A stretch of DNA of 64,000 nt from Sphingomonas sp. PP-F2F-A104-K0414 (GTDB lineage Bacteria > Pseudomonadota > Alphaproteobacteria > Sphingomonadales > Sphingomonadaceae): contig NZ_SLYD01000008.1 of the NCBI RefSeq assembly GCF_004340945.1, forward strand, positions 62,001 through 126,000, written 5' to 3'. Position 1 is the first letter of the stretch. Each line of letters begins with the position of its first letter. Shown here in pieces: positions 43,991 through 52,336 of the stretch. Both the position numbers and the translations under genes were made by a program. The notes under the pieces were generated by a model. It was not told the origin of the DNA. It worked only from the letters and a program-made list of their open reading frames with translations, and did no database searches.

Positions 43991-44917
43991 CTAAGGCCTA
44001 GTCGCGGAGAGCAAGCTGCGAGGTTGCTTCCCGGCCCTGCGTGGCGAATGACCGGTGATACGCTTGAAAGCAGCCCCGAATGCGCTCTCCGATTCATAAC
44101 CTACCGAGGACGCAACGGCAGGCAGCGACATGCCGGTGCTAATTAGAAGCTCGGACGCCAGCATCATGCGCCAGCGGGTCAGATAGGCCATCGGCGTTGC
44201 GCCGGTGACCCTCTCAAAGTGCGAGGCGAAGCTTGATCGCGACATTCCCGCCGCCCGGGCCATGTCGCTAATAGACCAATGACGTGCGACATCGTTATGC
44301 ACCGCGGCCATGGCATGCCGTAGATTGGGATGAGCAAGCGCTGCTAACCAGCCGCTGGTAGACTGACCGCTTTTCAGATGTTCACGCAGAGCCTCGACCA
44401 GTAGTGCTTGAGCAAGGTGGCCCGCCAGAAGAGCGCTGCCTGGCTGAGGATCGCTCAATTCGGCCATCAGCCGTCGCATCCCGGTCAGCAATGCCTCTCG
44501 GCCTGCACCAGGACCGACATGGATCATCGCCGGAATGGCGTCGACCAGCGTTTTGGCTTGGACCCCGCCAAGCCCAAAGAAGCCGCCTAGCCCGCGACAT
44601 TCGCCACCTCCGTTCAGGACGACGATATGTCCAGCTCGTACACTCGTCATCAGTGCAAACGCATCAACCGGTATCGCCGCGTCGGAGGATTGGAGCACCG
44701 CTCCCCCTACCGTCACCAGCGCGACGTCACCGGCGGCTAGCGATATCGGTGCGGACGTGCCCGCGACCTGCAATTGGCAGGCCCCCGTCTCAATACCAAA
44801 ACAGCGGATTCCCTGCGCGGGCTCAAAGGCGAGCGCCCAATCCCCCGCCGCGTTCAATCCGCGAAAGCCATAACCAGTCGGTTTCATCAACGTCAGAATA
44901 TCAGAAAGTGGGTCCAT
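43991..44917 (-). CDS. AraC family transcriptional regulator
   Basis: The product is a 308-residue regulator. It has an N-terminal cupin-like sensing domain (about 1-180, with GDWALAFEPAQGIRCFGI and SLAAGDVALVTVGG) of the AraC cupin_6 type, and a C-terminal double helix-turn-helix (about 195-300) with WSISDMARAAGMSRSSFASH and VGYESESAFGAAFKRITGHS. ATG 44917 (MDPLSDILTLM) is used because it starts the recognised domain. It is divergent from the DUF2306 gene and the epimerase with 92 bp between the starts, so it probably controls that pair. Members of this subgroup usually sit next to oxidoreductases that respond to reactive carbonyls or solvents. Confidence 0.88.
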   Translation of the reverse strand: MDPLSDILTLMKPTGYGFRGLNAAGDWALAFEPAQGIRCFGIETGACQLQVAGTSAPISLAAGDVALVTVGGAVLQSSDAAIPVDAFALMTSVRAGHIVVLNGGGECRGLGGFFGLGGVQAKTLVDAIPAMIHVGPGAGREALLTGMRRLMAELSDPQPGSALLAGHLAQALLVEALREHLKSGQSTSGWLAALAHPNLRHAMAAVHNDVARHWSISDMARAAGMSRSSFASHFERVTGATPMAYLTRWRMMLASELLISTGMSLPAVASSVGYESESAFGAAFKRITGHSPRRAGKQPRSLLSATRP

Positions 44918-45009
44918 GAGTTTGGACGATCGCAATGAATTAGAGGACGGATGAGTATGTTCGGTCCAGCGCCTCATGCCTAGACGGTGTCGAGATACGA
45001 GGCCTTTGC

Positions 45010-45675
45010 ATGATCGATCCCAATCTGCCGTCCTGGACCCAACCACGAACGGAAAGGCCGCGACCACTTTCTTCTCTAGTGCGACGTGTGTCTTGGGCGT
45101 TCATGGCGATGCTGAGTAGCGCTGTGGCGCTTGTTTCCTATCGCTATCTCGCCAAGGCGGGACCCGTTCCAGTGACAATTGCAGCCAATGCCCATGTGAA
45201 CCCATGGCTTGTGATTCACGCGACCGGGGCCGCAACAGCACTTTTTGTTGGCCCATGGCAGTTTCTGCCTGTGCTTCGTCGGCGCCAGACAGCCGCTCAC
45301 CGGATGTGCGGGCAAATCTACGTCGCCGGGTGCGTCACCGGGGGCACCGCTGCGCTGGTGCTTGCGACCGGCGTCTCTGCAGGACCTATCGCCGGCACCG
45401 GTTTCAGCTTGCTGGGTATCGCTTGGATTGCAGCCACCATATTTGCGGTCCGGGAGATCCTAGCACAACGAGTGTCGTCGCATCGGCGCTGGATGATCCG
45501 CTCGTTTGCACTGACGTTATCGGCAGTAACGCTGCGGCTCTACCTGCCGACTAGCTTTCAACTCGGGCTCGACCCGGTCCTGTCCTATCGCGTGATTTCC
45601 TGGGCATGCTGGCTGCCCAACATGGTCCTGGCAGAGCTGTACCTAACCTTCAGCAATGCCGACGCAATTCCTTGA
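45010..45675 (+). CDS. DUF2306 family membrane protein
   Basis: The product is a 221-residue inner-membrane protein with six or seven helices. The family signature covers WLVIHATGAATALFVGPWQF, RRRQTAAHRMCGQIYVAGC and SSHRRWMIRSFALTLSAVTL; the AHR and HRRWMIR histidines recall the DUF2306/YndJ-like haem- or quinone-binding region. GAGG lies seven bases before the ATG. The last codons overlap the upstream part of the epimerase frame, and the two genes form a short operon divergent from the AraC regulator. Confidence 0.85.
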   Translation: MIDPNLPSWTQPRTERPRPLSSLVRRVSWAFMAMLSSAVALVSYRYLAKAGPVPVTIAANAHVNPWLVIHATGAATALFVGPWQFLPVLRRRQTAAHRMCGQIYVAGCVTGGTAALVLATGVSAGPIAGTGFSLLGIAWIAATIFAVREILAQRVSSHRRWMIRSFALTLSAVTLRLYLPTSFQLGLDPVLSYRVISWACWLPNMVLAELYLTFSNADAIP

Positions 45676-45697
45676 ACAACAAATAGGAGTAATCTGC

Positions 45698-46678
45698 ATG
45701 CGGGTCTTCATCACTGGCGCAACGGGTTTCCTAGGACCTGCGATTGCGAATGACCTCATTAAGCGCGGTTACCAAGTTGTGGGCCTCGCTAGATCTCAAG
45801 CCTCCGCTGAAATGCTGCGAGCGAACGGTGTCCAACCTCTCATTGGCAGCCTTACCAACCTTTCGGTTCTGCGGCAGGGCGCCGAGGCGGCCGACGGCGT
45901 AATCCATCTGGCATACAGTTTCTCGCCGGGTGACATGCCGCGTACACGTATGCTCAGTGCCATCTTTGGTGGCTGGCCTGGTGGCATCATGGGAAGAATG
46001 ATGAAGGCCATTACAGCAACCAACGATGCGGCCCTCAATACCCTGGCGAGCGCACTTAGCGGTTCGGAGCGCCCCTTAGTCACCGCCTTCGCCACGATGG
46101 GCGTAGCTGGTGCGTCGGGTGCATCGGCACGGGGCATTGCCATTGAAACTGACTGCCCGAACGCGGCGTCGCCTGGCTACGTCCGCTCTGTCAGTGAAGC
46201 ACTCGTGGAGCATTGGGCGTCCCACAAAGTGCGAGCCTCGATCGTCAGACTGGCGCCCGCAGTACACGGGACGGGCGACAAGGGCCTAATCCCCCAGCTC
46301 GCCCTGGCAGCGCGCAAACACGGCGAGGTTATTTATGTCGGTGAGGGCTCCAATCACTGGAGCGGCGTCCATATCGATGACGCCGTCTCGCTGTTTAGGC
46401 TGGCGCTCGAAAACGGAAAGCCTGGGGGCGTCTACCACGGCGTAGGTAACGACGTGCTCACTTATCGGGAGATTGCCGAGGTCATGGGCCAGCGATTGGG
46501 CCTGCCCCTGCGCTCGGGGACGCAGGCCGACGCCACACGCCAGTTTGGCTTTACGGCGCCGTTCGTCTCGGTTGACAACCCAGTGAGCAGCACGCTCACC
46601 CAAGCTGAACTTGGCTGGGCACCGGTCGGGCTCTCCCTAATCGATGACCTAAGAAGTCCGGCATACTTCAGCAGCTGA
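45698..46678 (+). CDS. NAD(P)-dependent epimerase/dehydratase (extended SDR)
   Basis: The product is a 326-residue oxidoreductase that starts MRVFITGATGFLGPAIANDL with the glycine-rich NAD(P) motif. GVIHLAYSF marks the central strand. The usual YxxxK catalytic pair is not obvious, as in the atypical subgroup resembling the fragment at 43506. The C-terminal GVYHGVGNDVLTYREIAEVM block matches family relatives. ATG 45698 is chosen because AGGAGT sits seven bases upstream; the longer frame overlaps DUF2306. The substrate is unknown. Confidence 0.88.
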   Translation: MRVFITGATGFLGPAIANDLIKRGYQVVGLARSQASAEMLRANGVQPLIGSLTNLSVLRQGAEAADGVIHLAYSFSPGDMPRTRMLSAIFGGWPGGIMGRMMKAITATNDAALNTLASALSGSERPLVTAFATMGVAGASGASARGIAIETDCPNAASPGYVRSVSEALVEHWASHKVRASIVRLAPAVHGTGDKGLIPQLALAARKHGEVIYVGEGSNHWSGVHIDDAVSLFRLALENGKPGGVYHGVGNDVLTYREIAEVMGQRLGLPLRSGTQADATRQFGFTAPFVSVDNPVSSTLTQAELGWAPVGLSLIDDLRSPAYFSS

Positions 46679-46713
46679 TAGTCGCGCAGGCGTTTGATAG
46701 TCGCGCAGGCGTT
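46676..46713. repeat. Perfect 19-bp tandem duplication at the epimerase stop codon
   Basis: TGATAGTCGCGCAGGCGTT occurs twice back to back (46676-46694 and 46695-46713). The first copy begins with the epimerase's stop codon, so that codon is itself duplicated downstream. It is probably a slippage or repair scar. Confidence 0.85.
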
Positions 46714-46972
46714 GTAGCTCATGATTAGGACCTCGGCGCAGCACCAACGGCCACCAACCGAGATCCAGGAAGGATCGGCCCCCCGCAGTTGCGGAGACCC
46801 ACTTCCAGACACTCAGGCGTCCTTTTTCGCCTCCCAACTTCGAACGCTCGTTCACATTCTCACTTTGACAGGAGTCGCATACTGCTTTCAACAGCTTGCC
46901 GCACATTCGTGTTAACTGGCGCCGATCGATCGCGACATCGGGTACTGCGCCGAACTGTGGTGGCACCCGTTC
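46714..46972. other. Intergenic region with repeat copy B
   Basis: Between the epimerase and the end of the LysR gene there is only the 62-bp repeat and no supported open frame. Confidence 0.3.
46794..46855. repeat. 62-bp dispersed repeat, copy B
   Basis: It begins GAGACCCACTTCCAG and ends CGAACGCTCGTTCAC. It matches copies A, C and D over the whole length with no gaps; the best-kept blocks are the GAGACCCA start, the T/C-rich middle and the GCTCGTTCA end. Confidence 0.6.
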
Positions 46973-47866
46973 TTAAAGATCGGCCGTTGCGAAAATGCCT
47001 ACAGCCCAGTCAAGAAAAACCCGGACACGCGGTGAGAGCTGTCGGTTCTGCGGATAGAGCGCCACGAGGGGCGTCGGTGAAGGTGGATAGTCGGCCAGCA
47101 CCTCGGTGAGCGTGCCAGCGGCAAAATCGTCGACGAAGCGATAACGCGGGGCCTGGATGAGCCCCATGCCGAGCCGGGCAAGCTCCCCCATCGCATCAGC
47201 ACCGCCGACTGTCACGCGGCTGGGCAAGGTGACATAGTCGAGCCGACCTTCGACCGTAAATTCCAATGGGATGATCTCGCCGGTTCGTGATGACAAATAG
47301 CCGATCATTCGATGACCTTGGAGATCGGCGGGTGTCGCTGGGACGCCGTGGCGGGCGAGATATGCCGGACTCGCGCACGTCATCTCGTTCAGCGTGGCAA
47401 CACGACGCATGATCAAGCCACTTTCAGTTGGCTCGCCTGCACGGATGACGCAATCCACGCCTTCGCGCACGAGATCGACGAGGCGATCCCCTTCGCCGAT
47501 ATGAAGATCGATCCGCGGGTAAAGGTCAAGGAACGCGGGAATGTGCGGGATCAAGAACCGCCGCGCGATCATCGCATGGACGTCGATCCGAAGCAGCCCA
47601 CGCGGCTCGGCATCCTGAAACGCGCCCTCCGCCTCTTCGATATCGGCCAGGATCGCGATGCAGCGACGATAATAGGCGTCGCCATCGAGCGTCGGGGTCA
47701 CGATGCGTGTCGTGCGTTCCAGCAGGCGCACGCCCAACTGGGCTTCCAGCTGCTTGATGCCCTCCGTCGCAGTCGAGCGCGACATATCGAGATCGGTTGC
47801 CGCCGCCGTGAAACTGCGACGTTCGACGATCCGTACGAGCAGCCGCATGGCTTCAAGGCGATCCAT
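46973..47866 (-). CDS. LysR family transcriptional regulator
   Basis: The product is a 297-residue LysR-type regulator. It starts MDRLEAMRLLVRIVERRSFT with the winged HTH (AATDLDMSRSTATEGIKQLE) and has a periplasmic-binding-protein-like effector domain (about 90-297). ATG 47866 is selected because it starts the standard LysR domain; the upstream open frame overlaps the divergent gene. It is divergent from an SDR gene with 97 bp between the starts, the usual LysR-target layout, so it probably controls that gene. Confidence 0.93.
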   Translation of the reverse strand: MDRLEAMRLLVRIVERRSFTAAATDLDMSRSTATEGIKQLEAQLGVRLLERTTRIVTPTLDGDAYYRRCIAILADIEEAEGAFQDAEPRGLLRIDVHAMIARRFLIPHIPAFLDLYPRIDLHIGEGDRLVDLVREGVDCVIRAGEPTESGLIMRRVATLNEMTCASPAYLARHGVPATPADLQGHRMIGYLSSRTGEIIPLEFTVEGRLDYVTLPSRVTVGGADAMGELARLGMGLIQAPRYRFVDDFAAGTLTEVLADYPPSPTPLVALYPQNRQLSPRVRVFLDWAVGIFATADL

Positions 47867-47963
47867 GCCTATTGTTCGCCATATCCGAATGGACTTGGCA
47901 AGACCTGACCGATTATCCCGGCCACACGACCGTCTACATACCCGGCTCAGAAGGAGACGGATC

Positions 47964-48698
47964 ATGACGGAACGTAAAGTTGCACTGGTTACCGGAGGAT
48001 CGAAGGGCATCGGCGCGGCCATCGCGAAGCGCCTTGCGGCCGACGGCATGGCCGTGATCGTAAACTACGCGCGCGGTCACGAGGATGCTCAGGACGTTGT
48101 GACCGAGATCGCCGCGTCAGGCGGCGAAGCGATCGCGGTACAGGCCGATGTCAGCACGCTGAACGGCATACCATCGCTGTTCGACGCTGCGGAACGCACT
48201 TTCGGCGGCCTCGATATCCTAGTCAACAATGCAGGTGTTGCCATCTTCGCGCCGATTGCCGATGTCAGCGACGCCGATTTCGATCACCAGCTTGCCGTCA
48301 ATATCGCTGGCGTCTTCCGAGGGATGCGAGAAGGTGCGCGTCGCTTGCGCGATGGAGGTCGCATCATCAGTTTCTCGACCAGCGTCGTCGGCGCGCTACT
48401 TCCCCGGTACGGCGTCTACACCGCGACAAAGGCTGCGGTCGAGGCCATGACGAGTATCCTCGCCAAGGAATTGGGCGTGCGTGGCATTACCGTGAACGCG
48501 GTCGCGCCTGGGCCGACGGCAACGGCCTTGTTCATGAACGGCAAGTCGGAGGCCGTGGTGCAATCGATGATCGACGCCAATCCACTGAAGCGGCTTGGCC
48601 AGCCCGACGACATAGCGTCGGTCGTGGCATTTCTAGCCAGCCCCGATGGTGGCTGGGTCAATGGTCAGACGATCCGCGCCAATGGCGGTTTCGTCTGA
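47964..48698 (+). CDS. Classical SDR family oxidoreductase
   Basis: The product is a 244-residue NAD(P)H-dependent short-chain dehydrogenase: TGGSKGIG cofactor motif (about 10-17), NNAG at about 88, a catalytic Ser in SFSTSVVG, and YTATK (Y and K of YxxxK) followed by the PG motif in NAVAPGPTATALF. ATG 47964 follows AAGGAGACGG, an excellent ribosome site. It is divergently paired with the LysR regulator. The substrate is unknown; 3-oxoacyl-ACP reductase-like members share this length. Confidence 0.93.
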   Translation: MTERKVALVTGGSKGIGAAIAKRLAADGMAVIVNYARGHEDAQDVVTEIAASGGEAIAVQADVSTLNGIPSLFDAAERTFGGLDILVNNAGVAIFAPIADVSDADFDHQLAVNIAGVFRGMREGARRLRDGGRIISFSTSVVGALLPRYGVYTATKAAVEAMTSILAKELGVRGITVNAVAPGPTATALFMNGKSEAVVQSMIDANPLKRLGQPDDIASVVAFLASPDGGWVNGQTIRANGGFV

Positions 48699-48804
48699 TC
48701 AGGTTTCAGGCACGTTCGCAGCTACGGGCGCTCGCGCTTCGCCACGCAAAGCGGGTGACGACCACCATCACGGATCCTGACGATCTGACGGCCTTCGATA
48801 CGGC

Positions 48805-49659
48805 TTACAGGAAGCTCTGGCGTGCTTGAGGCTGGGGCATAATCCCTGATTGCCGGGCAACCCCTTCGAAATACGGCGTCACCAGCAGATGCGGCATTGC
48901 CAGTGCCGCGATGCCGGCAAATAGCGAACGCGCGCCCGAAGGGTCCCATCGCAGCAGCAACCCTCCCACGATCCCCACCAGCGTCACGGCCGCGACGAGG
49001 ACCGGCGCCGTGGTACGAAGGTACGCGGTGGTCGTGACGCACTGCAAGCGATCACGACGCGCTTTCGTCTGTGGCACCGCGTGCAGCACGAGGAACCCCA
49101 CCGAAAACCCGACGAGCGGGGGTAGAACCAGAAGTGCTGTCGTTCCAACCAGGAGACGTCGATCGTGACGCGCGACGCCGATGATCGCGAGGCAGCCGGC
49201 GGCTATGCCACCGGCAATCGCCAGACTGCTGACCATGGTCGGCAGACTTGACGCTTGAACGCCGGCAGAATGGAGAATGCGGGTCAGGCTCGCCGCATGC
49301 AGAGTCGCAGGGGTGGCAACCAGGCTTATGCCGCGGGCCATCCTCTCCAACGGACGGCTTGCCGGGGCATCCTCAAGGCCAAAATGGACGGCGGATGCCA
49401 GCAGGAATGCGGGAAGTGCGATCGCGGGATCGACGATCCACCACCAGAGACAGACCAGTAGCGCGGAGACGTACAGTGCCAGGAAGGTCGGGCGTCGCTG
49501 GTGCTCGATGATTTCAAGATCACTGGCGCCGTGCACTATGCCGACGATGCTGACCGCGATGGCTGCGAACGCAAGCTGCACGGTGAGCGAGCACAATGAT
49601 GCGATCAAAGCCGCCCCGAAAACGAGGCCCCAGCCAAGGGCCGGGGCGCGTAGTGTCAT
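48805..49659 (-). CDS. blh: Brp/Blh family beta-carotene 15,15'-dioxygenase
   Basis: The product is a 284-residue polytopic membrane enzyme that cleaves beta-carotene into two retinals. Family motifs with the putative iron-ligand histidines are visible: SIVGIVHGASDLEI, LLASAVHFGLED, VLHAVPQTKARRD and LAMPHLLVTPYFEG. It starts with an ATGA overlap with the rhodopsin gene, so the two are co-translated: this enzyme makes the chromophore and the rhodopsin uses it. Carotenoid synthesis genes are not in the window and must be elsewhere. It is within the accessory region right of the integrase. Confidence 0.9.
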   Translation of the reverse strand: MTLRAPALGWGLVFGAALIASLCSLTVQLAFAAIAVSIVGIVHGASDLEIIEHQRRPTFLALYVSALLVCLWWWIVDPAIALPAFLLASAVHFGLEDAPASRPLERMARGISLVATPATLHAASLTRILHSAGVQASSLPTMVSSLAIAGGIAAGCLAIIGVARHDRRLLVGTTALLVLPPLVGFSVGFLVLHAVPQTKARRDRLQCVTTTAYLRTTAPVLVAAVTLVGIVGGLLLRWDPSGARSLFAGIAALAMPHLLVTPYFEGVARQSGIMPQPQARQSFL

Positions 49660-50387
49660 GCCCGGTAGCCGCGTTCGTCGCCCTGATGCGCCAACGCCTT
49701 GTCGAGGTTGGCTGCCGCATAGAACGCATAGACGACCTTCGCGATGACATCCATTATCAGGAACGCCCAGACCGATGTGGGATCAGTGATCAGTTTTAGA
49801 CCTTCCGGACCGACCAGGAAGACGATGGGATAGAGGAACCAGATCACCGTCAGGAATATGAGGTTCTTGGCGTAAGCTGCGCCCAACGCCGCACCGCGGT
49901 TGACGGCCTGTGACCGCAACGGACCCCAGAGCAGATACAGCACGCCGAGAAACGCGACGCAGGACCATCCGTACCAGATCCATTTCGCCAGCGATGGGGC
50001 GGCAAGCGACGATATCAGGCCCGTGACGATCATCAGGACATCGAGGACGATGACCGATGTCAAATACCCGCCGACTTCACCTGTCTTTCCGTGCTCGTGG
50101 AACGCCAGCAGCACCAGCCCGGACAATAGTATCGGCGTCGTTACCGACCAATCGACATAGCGTGCCAGATAGGTCGCCGAGCCGTCGCTGTTGACCAGCG
50201 TGCCGATCCCAAAGGCCATTGCGAGATACGCGGTTGCCGCGATGAACGGAACGCTGGCGTGCAGGAGCGTATGATGACCCGACGGCTGCGTCTTCTTACC
50301 CGTCACGTATATCGCCAGCGACGCGACCGACATCACGCTGAAGCCGATCAGAAAAGCGGTTTGATCCACGAGGGAGCCCCCTGTCAT
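49656..50387 (-). CDS. Microbial rhodopsin with D-T-G motif (probable proton pump)
   Basis: The product is a seven-helix retinal protein of about 243 residues. Helix C reads ARYVDWSVTTPILLSG, giving D79 (proton acceptor), T83 and G90 at the positions of bacteriorhodopsin D85, T89 and D96, a D-T-G motif. Helix G has FLIMDVIAKVVYAF with D213 and the Schiff-base lysine K217. The missing carboxylate donor is the known trait of DTG rhodopsins reported from pseudomonads and sphingomonads, some of which pump protons. ATG 50387 lacks a ribosome site, whereas GTG 50369 has AGGGGG seven bases ahead and may be the real start. The blh gene overlaps its 3' end. Confidence 0.93.
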   Translation of the reverse strand: MTGGSLVDQTAFLIGFSVMSVASLAIYVTGKKTQPSGHHTLLHASVPFIAATAYLAMAFGIGTLVNSDGSATYLARYVDWSVTTPILLSGLVLLAFHEHGKTGEVGGYLTSVIVLDVLMIVTGLISSLAAPSLAKWIWYGWSCVAFLGVLYLLWGPLRSQAVNRGAALGAAYAKNLIFLTVIWFLYPIVFLVGPEGLKLITDPTSVWAFLIMDVIAKVVYAFYAAANLDKALAHQGDERGYRA

Positions 50388-50501
50388 GAGGACGACCCGG
50401 CGCCGACCTTAAGCCCCTAACATCGCTCACATGTTTTGGGTCCTAACTCGCGATAAGTTCATGAATGCGTCATGTTTGGTGGGGCCGCGACAGACTGATG
50501 C

Positions 50502-50711
50502 TTACGCCTTCGGAAAGTGCACAGCCGCACGAAGCCCTGGCGCATTGTCGCTCAGCGTCAGCGAGGCGCCATGAACGCGGGCGGCGACCCGTGCAATGCT
50601 GAGACCAAGGCCACTGCCATCAGAATGACGGCTGGTGTCGAGCCGAGCGAAGCGCGTCATGGGATGCTCGCGCTGGCTTGCCGGTATACCCGGTCCCATA
50701 TCCGCCACGCC
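50502..50711 (-). pseudogene. Sensor histidine kinase, C-terminal ATPase remnant
   Basis: The last 69 codons match the end of a HisKA-type kinase: DMGPGIPASQREH (G1 box), FARLDTSRHSDGSGLGLSIA (G2 box), and VHGASLTLSDNAPGLRA. Everything upstream of the G1 box is missing, and the sequence switches at about 50711 into a transporter fragment on the other strand. It cannot be a working kinase. It lies upstream of the rhodopsin gene, in the same direction. Confidence 0.7.
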
Positions 50712-50924
50712 GAGCGTTCGCGGCACGCTGGCCCGATGACGTTCGTCGACTTCCACCCGGTGGTCGAGGGCACCATGACCGTCGATGCGTCGCACGCTAT
50801 CTGCGACCGCATCGAGGCGGCCCTGAAGGCCGATCATCCCGACAGCATCATCTCGATCCACGTAGCCCGAGGCCAAGCGCAAGCATGGTGCGATGGCAAT
50901 CGCGTGAACCCCGTTGCTATCTAA
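50712..50924 (+). pseudogene. CDF (cation diffusion facilitator) transporter, C-terminal remnant
   Basis: The reading RHAGPMTFVDFHPVVEGTM, then TVDASHAICDRIEAALKADH and ISIHVARG is the cytoplasmic dimerisation domain of CDF zinc/iron exporters. The membrane part is absent. It is joined head to head with the kinase remnant, marking a recombination junction. Confidence 0.65.
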
Positions 50925-51081
50925 AGCTCGATGCCGAAAGCGACCAGCCTGACGCCCGTCTTCCAAGAAAGAGGGACCGCCTCGGATATTTTATAATGCT
51001 TCCGGGTTTGGCAGTTAGAAGTCTGGTTTGCGCCTGAGTGAGACGCGGCGGACCTATCATTCTTGAATTGGGGGATATTCT

Positions 51082-51528
51082 ATGAACGCAGCCTGGGCCT
51101 ATCCCTTCATTTTCGTAGCTGGCATGCTGCAGGCCGTGGGTGCGTCGATGGGCGGTCAGTTAAACAAGTCGATCGGCAATCCATGGCTCGCTACATCCAT
51201 CTCGTTCATGCTCGTCTTGTTCCTGACGGTCGCTCTTTTCGCGTGCATGCCTAAGCCGCTACCTACCGTGGGCGACCTTGCCGCGATGCCGTGGTGGGCG
51301 CCACTCGGGGGCATCGTCGGTGCGGTCGCAGTGTTTGCCGGGTTTCTGCTCATCCAGAAACTTGGCGCCGGTCCCGTCAACGGCATTACGATCACCGCCA
51401 ATATCCTTGCCAGTTTAGCAATTGATCACTTCGGGCTGTTTCGCATGGAGCAGCACGAAATGAATCCTTGGCGCTTCTTTGGTGCATTACTGATGGTAGG
51501 GGGCGTCACACTAATTGCGAAATACTGA
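51082..51528 (+). CDS. DMT/DUF606 (YdcZ-like) small membrane transporter
   Basis: The product is a 148-residue inner-membrane protein with five helices. The DUF606 pattern is clear: GMLQAVGASMGGQLNKSIGN, PWWAPLGGIVGAVAVFAGF, KLGAGPVNGITITANILASL and a final LLMVGGVTLIAKY. Such proteins are half-size relatives of drug/metabolite transporters that dimerise; the substrate is unknown. The gene stands alone. Confidence 0.85.
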   Translation: MNAAWAYPFIFVAGMLQAVGASMGGQLNKSIGNPWLATSISFMLVLFLTVALFACMPKPLPTVGDLAAMPWWAPLGGIVGAVAVFAGFLLIQKLGAGPVNGITITANILASLAIDHFGLFRMEQHEMNPWRFFGALLMVGGVTLIAKY

Positions 51529-51756
51529 GATACTATAAGTGGTAGCTGACACAGCTGGTTTGATTTTCGTTGCAAATTTACTGCACATCCTGAGCTAGGC
51601 CATAAGGCATGCAAAAGCCTCCGGTCACTGAGACCCACAAGCAGACGTCCCCGCCCCCTTTCCAGCTTCCCAGCTTCGGCCGCTCGTTCATCTCGGGGTT
51701 ACGACCGCTTTGGGAGCCTGACCCTGCGAACTCGAATGTCGTGACAGGGCAATAGT
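51529..51756. other. Intergenic region with repeat copy C
   Basis: No gene is supported here. It holds the 62-bp repeat and lies between the converging DMT and DnaJ-like genes. Confidence 0.3.
51630..51691. repeat. 62-bp dispersed repeat, copy C
   Basis: It begins GAGACCCACAAGCAG and ends GGCCGCTCGTTCAT and aligns without gaps to copies A, B and D. Its middle is the most C-rich of the set. Confidence 0.6.
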
Positions 51757-52293
51757 TTAAGGAGCAGGCTGTCTAGGTCGAAGTTTTGTGCGCGATGAGC
51801 TCCCGACGGCTTTTGCGAGAGGCTCACGCACGGGATGAGCGGTGACGCTACGTCGAACCGTAGGTGCCAATCCGGATTCCTCGTTCCACAGAACCAGGAT
51901 TGTAGCGATCGGTGCGGCGGTGAGGATCAGCAGGAAAAGGCCCATCAGCCATTCGTTGGGCTGTAGGGGCTGCGAGAAGCCACCGCTGGGCTGCATCGAC
52001 GGGCTAGGCCGCGTAGGGCGCCCGCCGGCTTTCCTAGGGTGAAACGGGCGGTCCGCGGTCGCTCGGTAAGCAGACGGCCTGATCTGCGACCGATCATAGG
52101 CGGCGCGTGCTTCCTTCTTCCCCAAAACGGAATACGCCTCGTTGATCTCTTTCGCACGAGCAGAGACATCCGCACCATGATTGGCATCGGGGTGATGTTG
52201 ACGGAGTAGCGCTTTCCACGCGGCATGAATAGTTTCGCGACTTGCCGTCGAGGGCACGCCTAGAACAGAATAATAGTCGGGTGAGAGAGCCAT
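51757..52293 (-). CDS. J-domain (DnaJ-like) membrane-anchored protein
   Basis: The product is a 178-residue protein. Its N-terminal J-domain (about 4-68) has the essential HPD (LLRQHHPDANHG) and KEINEAYSVLGKKEARAAYD, so it should stimulate a DnaK-type ATPase. A low-complexity basic linker follows, then one membrane span (WLMGLFLLILTAAPIATILV) and a basic C-terminus. No zinc-finger or client domain is present, so it is a specialised J-protein that recruits Hsp70 to the membrane. Confidence 0.85.
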   Translation of the reverse strand: MALSPDYYSVLGVPSTASRETIHAAWKALLRQHHPDANHGADVSARAKEINEAYSVLGKKEARAAYDRSQIRPSAYRATADRPFHPRKAGGRPTRPSPSMQPSGGFSQPLQPNEWLMGLFLLILTAAPIATILVLWNEESGLAPTVRRSVTAHPVREPLAKAVGSSSRTKLRPRQPAP

Positions 52294-52336
52294 CTAACTG
52301 TTACTTGCGGCGAAAACGCGAAAAAGGAAGGTCCGC

